64,000 bases of DNA from the NCBI GenBank assembly GCA_024449915.1, contig JAMZAV010006724.1:58759-122758 (forward strand). The letters are read 5' to 3'. Under the pieces are notes generated by a model. That model made no database searches and was not told the DNA's origin. It saw nothing but the letters and a program-made list of their open reading frames with translations. A program made the translations under genes and the position numbers. Numbering within the stretch: the stretch's first letter is position 1; each line of letters starts with the position of its first letter. This document shows positions 56,291 through 64,000 of this stretch, piece after piece. Source of the DNA: Sweltsa coloradensis. Lineage: Eukaryota > Arthropoda > Insecta > Plecoptera > Chloroperlidae.

Positions 56291-56645
56291 ATATTTTTTA
56301 GAAATTTTAGATTCAAAATCGCAAATTCGTTTTTTGGTTGTTGTCACCGTGGAGATTTACGACGTGACTGAATTTCTAACATTCTGGAAGTGGGGAGGTC
56401 CCTGTCAAAAGTGGGGACGGAATTCTCCCCTCCCCCCCACCTCTCTACGCGCCTGGAACTATTATAATAGTAAAAAGCTTATAAACGTTTCCGAGACCAA
56501 AGGTTCTTGGCCTCCAAAATTCACCCTGCTACATTTAAGTTGTACAAACGCAATGCCTCTACCTATTGGTAGACATCACAATGTGAAAGCAACAATAGTT
56601 CTGTCTACACAATATAGTGGGATATATACCACAACGAATACATAC
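56291..56645. other. Intron DNA
   Basis: A mixed-composition stretch. The 127-residue plus-strand frame crossing it (56334-56717) runs antisense into the TPR exon and has no motif of its own. Confidence 0.4.
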
Positions 56646-56925
56646 CTGGGCGCTTGCACTTGCTTCGTCACTCTTAACCCAGACTCTTCGCCTTGGCTCG
56701 GACTCTCCCGAAGCTGAACGCGTTTATCAGGGTATCTAAACATCAGAGCCTGATCAAATCTCTCAGGAAATGCCTCGTACATCTCATCGCATGATACACA
56801 GCGGGACCTGTTTGCAAAGCCCGTGCCAGTTCTGCCTGACTCCTCTTGTTCGAACGTGGGATACGGAGCAGCTGCGATGCTCTGTTTGAGTAAAGCAACC
56901 AACGCCTTCTTCCGTTTTCTTCGTC
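56646..56925 (-). CDS. SMYD4: SMYD4-like exon: N-terminal TPR part
   Basis: The acceptor ACCACTGTCAG and donor GTATGT (56645-56640) bound 280 open bases. It reads KALVALLKQSIAAAPYPTFE, then EESGRTGTGFANRS and FDQALMFRYPDK. This is the TPR segment before MYND in SMYD4 proteins, where KAL..(Y/F)..S...AP, A(L/G)FANRSA and AL..GYP mark successive helices. TPRs in this family bind partners such as HDACs or chaperones (known for the family, not shown here). The last 25 residues (ESPSQGEESGLRVTKQ) are less like the family, where an ER.G.C block is expected, so a frameshift or sequence error near 56690-56715 is possible. An upstream exon ending in a single leftover base is required and was not found. 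Confidence 0.75.
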
Positions 56926-57989
56926 CTGACAGTGGTTATTACCTTTATTCCTGAGGGCTGATTGAGACTTTCCTAGAATTTATCCAATCGGATCCCTTCA
57001 CTTTGATAACAAGGCCACGATCCCCAGAACTTATGTATAATTGTTGTGCCAATGAGTGCGGCCTTTGTCGTCTAGGTTCGTGTGTTGGGAAGCAAACTCT
57101 GCATTGAATAACTCTTATGGTTGCGGAAACTGCTTGTCAATAATTACTTGAAAGTATGGCAGCGGCGTTATTGACGATCGATTCATTCTCTTGTTAATCT
57201 GCAACATAATCGATAAAACTAACATACTTGGTCGATTCGAGAATGCTTATTTTCACAGCCGCGTTGATGGCTAAGTATTTTTGGGCTAACTGAGGAATAT
57301 TTTTCTGCGATTTCGAAATTCGTTTTGTTTTTGTTTTTCATAAAAGCGTAATTTTAACATATTTATTTATAGTCCATCATCTACAATTCTATGTTTTATG
57401 CCTACAAGTTAGCCTGCTTTACTTGTCAGCACATGTGTAAGAGTATTAATTAGAAGTGTGTGATTGGCAGTTTTTAGTTTTCAACCAGGAAGAGACAAGA
57501 GAATTATGCAGTCGTGCAGTGCAGAAGTGTAATACACTTACACTAACTTAATATAAAGTTAGGGGGGGAGGTAGGGGTAGTTGTACAAAACAACACTGAG
57601 CTCCCTATAGTTCATGGATGAGTGTATTTGGTAGCATGTTCTCGAATGTTTCCTCCTTTCAGTGTTTCATTCAGTTTGGCTTTTACCCCCAATGTAAAAC
57701 AGTAAGTAGAGCTTCATATACGTCCGGAGTCGGATCTTACCGGGTCCGAGCGAATAAGCTAATCCACTGTCAGCAGTGTCCTATTTGAGATTGGATAGAG
57801 ATGTGTGGGAATGTCCAAAGGTGCACTAGCATTGTGATTTCAAACCAAACTAGAACTTCCTGACACAAAACAGTTCGAACTTCGAACCGCAACTTTCACA
57901 AATCTGTTCAAACCGAAAACAGGTAGCAAGTTCAGAGAGAGAGGGATATCTTACAACTGAAAATATTTAGTAGTTTCGGATACAGTAGG
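56926..57989. other. Region upstream of the TPR exon, unassigned
   Basis: The missing 5' exon(s) of the SMYD4-like gene may lie here or further right. A 27-base open piece between an acceptor-like CTGACAG and a donor-like GTAAGA (about 57730-57770, minus) was considered but does not fit the phase. No repeat was placed. Confidence 0.35.
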
Positions 57990-58850
57990 ACACCAGCATG
58001 CTGCTTAATAAACTCGACCTGTACCGGAATCAGTGGAAAGTTGCCTTCGTCAATATAAGTTATTTAACAAATAGAACCCAAACTGTAAAAGTCGGACAAA
58101 GCATATAGGCTAAGCAAAGAATGTACAATAAAATACGGGGTGCCGCAAGGCACTGTGCTCGGTCCTCTACTTTTCATAATACTATATATTAACGACATTT
58201 GCAAGTAACCAATAAAAGGGAAACATCATATATTATGCAGATGACACAGCAATGGTATTCAGAGGTAGTACCTACCTGGAGTGAAACAGCAGTAAATGAC
58301 TTGGACAATTTACAAAATGGCTACAATAGAATCTACTTACCCTGAACTTATCTAAAACAGTATTTATCTCTTTTACTACGTACCATGCCAAGAATCCCCC
58401 AAATTCCGTGGAAATATAAAAATACATGAGCAACATTACGCATTACCACCTAGCAACTGCAACTGTCTCGAAATCACTAAAATGCACCATGCTCAATACC
58501 TGGGTATCACTAGACAGTCAACTTAATTGGAATGTACACACAGGTAACTGGTAAATGGAATGACAACAAAATTAAAATACAGTCTTTTAAAGTTCTATAG
58601 ATAAAAAACATACTAAATGCCAAAACACTCAAAATGGTATAGGTATTTCGCTCTGCTACTGTAGATTACAATATGGAATAGTAGGCTGGGGTGGGAATAA
58701 GGGGTTAGAAACTCTCATTTAGAGCACTTAAATATAATTAAGAAACACATAACAAAAGTAATTACCATCAAGCCTCTTAGGCCTGTAACGAATTTGCTCT
58801 AGCTCTTCAAATAAAGAAGTTATGTGCACAAACCGTATAACCAGCTGAAA
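57990..58850 (+). pseudogene. LINE reverse transcriptase fragment
   Basis: The plus strand gives KYGVPQGTVLGPLLFIILYI and NDICK at 58130-58205, then IYYADDTAMVF at 58228-58260 with the catalytic YADD. Weaker C-terminal traces (NDLDNLQNG, and YLGI-like CSIPGYH...LIGMYTQ at about 58500-58545) extend to about 58850. Several shifts are present. N- and C-terminal ends are missing. Confidence 0.8.
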
Positions 58851-58902
58851 ATTAAATCAAGTGTTCTCAACACCCTGATTAACTAAAACACCCTAACTAA
58901 AA

Positions 58903-58918
58903 CTAGGGAAACGCCAAA
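58903..58918 (-). mobile_element. CTAG terminus of a family B/C element, split by a transposon
   Basis: CTAGGGAAACGCCAAA is the outer end of the B/C tail. It stops abruptly, and its continuation AAAGTCGTTGTTAAACGAGT is found 3.4 kb away at 62295. The base outside CTAG is A on the plus strand (T for this terminus). Confidence 0.8.
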
Positions 58919-61900
58919 TAGTCCTTTGCATAATGGGAATGTGGGTATAAAATTTGGGGCAAAGGTTGACCTATATTACTAGAAAGGTCTTGAAGAGACG
59001 ATACCGAATATCTATGATAGACCAGCAGCAGCGGTAGCTTTCTACCCAAAATTCAAGATCAAAGGTCCAATTATTACTATTTTGATAAATTCATTTCTCA
59101 TTGTTGCGATTTTTTTCTTTTTTCTTTTAATAGATTTAAGAATCAGATAAATTGTAAATAATCATGAAATAAAGAAAAATGTAATATTTGACCTTTTGTG
59201 ACCCAAAATTAGGTCACAATTGCCAATTTTGTACAATATTGCATTTTCTACTACATTTTGGTGACATTTCACGTTCACATCCATTTTTATCACATGCAAT
59301 AGTACCACACACATGTATTCTGGTGAGAGATCTGATTAAAAGCATGTCCAAGGTCATTGGGTCAGTCGTGGAAAGGTCAAATATGCTTGAAAATGTCGAA
59401 AATATCGAGTGGGTACTCTAAAGAAAGATATTTTCAGTTAGATTGCTACGACAAATGTGATATTGTTCAAAATAGTATATCAACGTTAACCTTCAAACAA
59501 GATAGTTTGAACTTGACATTTGAACTTTAATGACCTAATGTTTTGTTACAATTTTTTTTATTTAAAAAATGTTTCATTTTCTCATACGTTTTGATTTACT
59601 ACTTCACATTCCTTTTTCTGAAATATGTAGTATCTCACACATGTCTTTTAGTGTGTGCTCTGATTATAAGCATTGCCTAGATTATTTGGTCAGTCGTGAA
59701 AATGTCAAATATGCTTGCATGAAAAATATTGAAAATATCGAGTGGGTCACGAGTCATGATTCGATGCTATCACAACGGAGATCTCTTTGTACTTTTCGGT
59801 GATTTTATAGCATTTAAATTACACTTCTGTAGATATTATTTCGATGGATTTGCTGATCAAACCGAAATGTAATTCGATAATTGTAATGACAGCGAACAGA
59901 GAAGAAGAAATCACATGATTCACTAACATTAACTAACTAACTCTGCTGGCATCAGCGTTTCGAGAAGCAGAGGGTTGCGCCCCCATCGACATTGTCTTTG
60001 ATCTATAGAGAGTCTTCAATAAAACAAAATTGGAACGACTTCGGAGGAGTACACCCAAATTCTCGAAGTTCAAGATGTCACCGCTGGGCACTGCACTCGT
60101 GACTGGAGAGGATTTCTCCAAAGCTCTCATTATCAAACTAAGCTAATCAATTATGTTTTTGAAGATTGGAAATCCGAGGAGAAGAGACAGAAACTTGGTG
60201 GCAAGAGTCTTCTACGTTACTTGTGAGGAGTCTTGCGTGTGGAGATAGCCTCCATCAGCTGGCAGCCTTGTCCTGAACTCACAAGAAGAAGCCGACACTC
60301 GAATGCTGCTACATGCTAAGCATGCATCACTACAAGGTTTCAAGTCAGCAAGCATTACATCTTCTGACACGGACTGCTAGTTCTATGTCTCTGGGCTTCG
60401 TTTCGCCATGTTCTCAAAGAGAGAGACAAAGAACATAACACATTATACTGATGTTACCAAGATTGCGAGCTCTGCCGGGACTTCATGCTTTGACAGGAAA
60501 AGCTGGCTCTTAAAACGCTTTGCAAGAACATGGACTTTAGTGAAGATTTAAGTCAACTGGTTAGACGTGAACTCCTTAACAAAATAGAAGCATTTGTCTG
60601 CAAACTTTACGCGTTGAAGACTACATAACTAGCTTGAATCAGCTCCGCTACGAACTGTTCAAAAGTAAGTGTGGTGAAGTTGACAGACCGTTTACCACCT
60701 TGCTAAGACTGTTTGTCTGCACACGTTTCGAGGGCAAATTATCAGGCTGTAGTTTGGTATACATGTCTCAAACCACGTCCATCCGTTCCCGATCCAACGT
60801 CCAATGGATGAAGGAGGAATGAGAATGGCGATCTTAGAGTGAGTGGATGGTAGGACGTCCAGCACCATTGGCAGTGATGGAACTGTTGGCATGCAATTGC
60901 CCAAGAGTCTGCGTGCTGCCGAACTGTGAGTGCCTCACAAGCAAACTTACTTGCACAAACGCTTGTAATATGCACAAATTTTCAGTCAAATGAGGAGAGC
61001 GATTAAGAAAGTTTTGATGATTCGGATAGTGATGGCTGAATCTCCACGGACTCGTAAAGGTGTCACATGTCTACATTGCTTCACAACTAAATCCAGTATA
61101 CTGACGAGGACCTCAAGTTGGTAACATGGAGTAACAATGATCTCGACCTGATCTTTGTTGGTACCCCGGACATTGATGTTCGCACAAATATTTATTGATG
61201 ACGCATCGCATTTTCAATCTAATCACGCAGCGCTATTGTGTAGTGTTTCAATGCCAATGCATAAAATGTTAGTGTATCATGCGATTTCTTCTACTCTGTT
61301 CGCTGTCATTACAATTATCGAATTACATTTCGGTTTGATCAGCAAATCCATCAAAATAATATCGACACCGGTGTAATATAAATGCTATAAAATCACCAAA
61401 AAAGTACAAAGAGATCTCCGTTGTGATAACATCGAATCATGACTCGTGACCCACTCGATGTTTTTGACCATTTTCAAGCATATTTGACATTTTCACGACT
61501 GACCAAATAATCTTGGAAATGCTTATAATCAGAGCACACACCAAAAGACATGTGTGAGATACTAATGTATATTTCACAAAAATGAATGTGAAGTAGTTAA
61601 TCAAAACGTATGAGAAAATGTAACATTATTTTTAATTAAAAATTTTGTGACAAAGTTTTGGGTCATAAAAGTTCAAATTTCAATTTTAAACTATCTAGTT
61701 TGAAGGTTTACGTTGATATATTACTATTTTAAACAATATCACATTTGTCGTAGCAATCTAACTGAAAAATTATTCCTTTCTTTAGATTACCCGCACTCAA
61801 TATTTTCGACATTTTCAAGCATATTTGACCTTTCCACGACTGACCCAATGACCTTGGCCATGCTTTTATCAGATCTTACACAAAAAATACATGTGTGTGA

Positions 61901-62294
61901 TACTATTGCATGTGATAAGAATGGATGTGAACATGTTACGTCACCAAAATGTAGAAGAAAATGCAATATTGTTCAAAATTGGCAATTGGATGTGACCTAA
62001 TTTTGGGTCACAAAAGGTCAAATATTAAATTTTACTATATTTTATGATTATTTACAATTTATATGATTTTTAAATCTATTAAAATTAAAAAGAAAAAAAT
62101 CACAACAACGAGAAATTAATTTATCCAAATAGTGGTAATTTGACCTTTGACCTTGAATTTTGGGTAGAAAGCTACCGCTGGTGCTGGTCTGTCTATCATG
62201 AATATTCGGAATCGTCTCTTCAATACCTTTCTAGTGATATAGGTCAACCTTTGCCCCAAATTTTATACCCACATTCCCATTATGCAAAGGACTA
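58919..62294. mobile_element. 3.4-kb DNA transposon with ~1-kb terminal inverted repeats, 3-bp TSD
   Basis: The ends are TAGTCCTTTGCATAATGGG and its complement. The flanks are ...GCCAAA and AAAGTCG..., which rejoin to the known family B/C terminus with a 3-base AAA duplication. The inverted repeats (58919-59932 and 61255-62294) are close to full length in complementarity. Each contains two related ~330-base units sharing ATCTCACACATGT/ACCACACACATGT, a TTGGTCAGTCGTG block and AAAATATCGAGTGGGT. The centre holds the coding remains at 59933-61160. The 3-bp duplication and nuclease-like remains fit the Academ superfamily best. Confidence 0.8.
59933..61160 (+). pseudogene. XPG-nuclease-like transposon protein, heavily frameshifted
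   Basis: Plus-strand pieces in changing frames follow one known invertebrate protein type: EGCAPIDIVFD (59965-60000), EEADTRMLLHAKHASLQG (60285-60338), SDTDC (60363-60377), YTDVTKIASS (60440-60470), KIEAFVCKLYALK (60586-60622), NQLRYELFKSKCGEV (60637-60681), ANYQAVVW (about 60735-60758), and a cysteine cluster at 60861-60972 with spacing C-x-C-x3-C-x4-C-x-C-x6-C-x3-C. The EEAD...DTD arrangement resembles the acidic metal-binding residues of the XPG-I region (EAEA...ExxD in FEN1). That is an inference from spacing. At least eight frame breaks make it dead. Academ transposons are known to encode an XPG-like nuclease. Confidence 0.65.
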
Positions 62295-62345
62295 AAAGTC
62301 GTTGTTAAACGAGTGAGTGAGTGAGCCAAGTGTTGAGTGTGATAG
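62295..62345 (-). mobile_element. Inner part of the split family B/C terminus
   Basis: AAAGTCGTTGTTAAACGAGT, then GAGTGAGTGAGCCAAGTGTTGAGT, continues the terminus at 58903-58918 exactly as in the C pieces at 30654 and 31328. Beyond 62345 the sequence no longer matches them. Confidence 0.75.
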
Positions 62346-62640
62346 TTAGCTAGCTAGTGTTAGTGAGCCTAGGTTGGCTACACCTCCCGGGGTGGTAACA
62401 AGCATAGCCGAGCAGGAACCATCGAGCTACCGTGTTTACCAAGAAGTTCGGAAGATTAATTCACAGAAAGCAGCACCATCGAAGACTGTAATATGACATC
62501 GTGCGACTTGGCTAACCTTTCCCTCTCTGTCTAGCGTGGCGCGCGACCATGCTAACCATCTCAGTATGCGCGCGCATCATTGTCCTGCCGCTCAGTCAAA
62601 GAATAGTTAACCTTATTGATGGGAAATAATAAAAAAGACT
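62346..62640. other. CpG-richer block, unassigned
   Basis: Several CpGs and a TATGCGCGCGCATCATTG motif (about 62564) that resembles an NRF1-type site. It lies upstream of the SMYD4-like gene on the minus strand and might be its promoter, but no first exon in phase was found. Confidence 0.3.
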
Positions 62641-62649
62641 TCAAACCTT

Positions 62650-62915
62650 AATCGTTTCTAATTAAAATATAAATTACTTTTACCGGAAAGGAGTTCTATG
62701 TACTATATTAAAAAATAACAAAACTACCTTCAAAAACCTAACGTTACTATTTAAATATAATTTTGTTTACCTGGAAAGAGTTCTATACTCTTATTAAATA
62801 ACAAAATACCTCCAAAACTTGAACGTTTAATTTAAAATATAAACGTTATTTTACCCGGAAAGGAGTTCTATACTATTAGCTAGAACCAATAACAAAATAC
62901 CTTCTTAAATTTTAA
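62650..62915. repeat. Three ~85-bp tandem units
   Basis: Each unit carries ACCGGAAAGGAGTTCTAT (or a one-base variant), ATAACAAAAT/ACTACCTTC and an AACGTT-like end. Units start at about 62664, 62753 and 62834. No function is apparent. Confidence 0.65.
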
Positions 62916-63269
62916 ATTAATATACATGGTAACGTGATGTTTCGCGGCGCCGAGAAGGCATATAGGATTTCCTATTTTTTCGGTTCAGTTCAGCCTGCCT
63001 GTACAGTCTTTGCTATTTGTGTTGTTTTACTCGTTTTTTTAGTGCAAATCAAAGTTTTCATTTTGTGAGAGTTTCTAGAACATCTTCACCGCCATTAGGG
63101 CCACTTCGAAATACTCCGTTAGGTCAGAATAAACGCGTGTGACTGATAAAGACTGCTTCCAGCAACAGCCTTGCCTAGGCCTAGGCTAGTGGTGTGTTTG
63201 CAATAGAGTCGGTATGATGACATTAGTCCCAAAGTCTCCAACGTCCGAAGTCGTTGAAAGAAACAACTA

Positions 63270-63625
63270 GGATACGCTCATTGACGCTGTTGATAAGTCA
63301 GCAATCGTGCTATAGCTAGACCACTACATTGCACATCGTTGTTTAAATTTAAAAATTTGCGACGTATTCGTGCCACAGGCCATGTTTCCAATATTATTTA
63401 TTATCTCCAAGGTATTTGGGTAAACGCCGTGTGTAAGTAAAACTTTACTTTGTGGTGAATCCACTCGCCTAGAGGACTTGACTCCTTGGGAAACTATTTG
63501 AACTTTTGTTGACATATAGACTGGCTTCCATCGAAGTATTGAAATGTTCTTCTAGGTGGCAGTGCATTAGAACTTCGCGCGTCTTTTCGTTGCATGGCAA
63601 CGTTCCTTTTGTTTCAATGTAATTT
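63270..63625. repeat. Dispersed repeat E, copy 2
   Basis: TATAGCTAGACCACTACATT, AAATTTGCGACGTATTCG, GGTATTTGGGTAAACGCC, CTAGAGGACTTGACTCC and AGGTGGCAGTGCATTAG match 41580-42020 in order and orientation. Confidence 0.6.
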
Positions 63626-64000
63626 ACCATCTAAATACTTATACGAATCAAAATAAAATTAAACATATTCGTGACCGACGACATTCTAAATGCATTTGCT
63701 ATCTCAATTTTGTCCCGTTGAGTTTTAAAAAAAACTTTCGATTACTTTAATAAAATTTTTAACTTTTTGACGATTTTGCCACAAACTAATGGCATTCAAT
63801 CGAGACAAAGCTTGCGGATGGTGAAAATTTCACTCGATCCGACCTCCGTTTCGAACGTTAGGCGAGACATACAAACAAACAAAACAAAACAAAAAACAAA
63901 AAAAAAAAACAAAACCCCGTGACTAATTTTTTTTAGGCAGGTTTAAATGGAAACCCCCCTCGCTTTTTTCTCCTTTCCCCCTTTTTAATTTTTTTAAAAG
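63626..64000. other. Unassigned end of window
   Basis: GATCCGACCTCCGTTTCGAA and (CAAAA)n near 63875-63915 resemble the interior layout of the small asymmetric elements (a descriptive block followed by an A/C-rich run). No terminus is visible before the window ends. Confidence 0.35.

Noticed and set aside
56334..56717. 127-residue plus-strand frame
   Set aside because: Antisense to the SMYD4-like TPR exon over its last part; no motif of its own.
57730..57775. 27-base micro-exon upstream of the TPR exon
   Set aside because: Joining it to the exon at 56925 puts that exon in the wrong frame.

Overview
This window is eukaryotic genomic DNA: AT-rich, intron-containing, and built mostly of nested transposable elements, with very little conserved host coding sequence. 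A SMYD4-like gene, non-LTR retrotransposons related to families common in marine invertebrates, and a very frequent TAGGCCTA octamer fit a marine invertebrate, perhaps a deuterostome such as an echinoderm or hemichordate. That placement is an inference of low confidence. No rRNA gene, functional tRNA gene, CRISPR array or bacterial operon was seen.

Host genes. The clearest is a minus-strand SMYD4-like gene (TPR-MYND-SET family). Exons are seen at 56925-56646 (TPR part), 55575-55363 (probable linker), 39362-39241 (first half of the MYND zinc finger) and 35767-35129 (second half of MYND plus SET core). Splice phases agree for the first pair and the last pair; the short exon expected between 55.4 and 39.4 kb, the first exon and the last exons were not found. 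Its long intron is filled with mobile DNA. Two further minus-strand exon candidates (14138-13977 and 27512-27428) are not assigned to a family. A GC-rich block at 20.07-20.35 kb carries TATA-, YY1- and NRF1-like motifs and may be a promoter.

Layout. 0-5.5 kb: two decayed LINEs, one with an RNase H domain and split by inserted DNA. 5.5-8.9 kb: unassigned sequence and a fold-back element. 8.9-10.6 kb: a composite element with nested insertions. 10.7-17.9 kb: a 3.6 kb block present twice in tandem, the second copy full of one-base indels (recent duplication or assembly error). 18-20.4 kb: low-copy, TAGGCCTA-rich DNA with the promoter candidate. 20.4-29.1 kb: many small asymmetric elements, some nested. 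29.1-35.1 kb: two LINEs, each interrupted by a hAT-like element with a perfect 8-bp target duplication. 35.1-56.9 kb: the SMYD4-like gene, whose large intron holds a ~12 kb inverted-repeat structure (arms 42.4-44.0 and 52.7-54.45 kb) with a LINE in its loop. 57-64 kb: another LINE and a 3.4 kb transposon (58919-62294) with ~1 kb terminal inverted repeats around the remains of an XPG-nuclease-like gene.

The most interesting signal is a set of small repeats of several families that share one 3' tail: a short AACGC/GCGTT hairpin followed by CTAG, with T as the next base at every CTAG end examined. Their 5' ends differ between families, but each family's 5' sequence is matched by a complementary sequence placed just before the shared 3' tail. 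These asymmetric inverted repeats look like non-autonomous Helitron/Helentron-type elements rather than ordinary MITEs. They occur in tandem, nested and double-ended forms.
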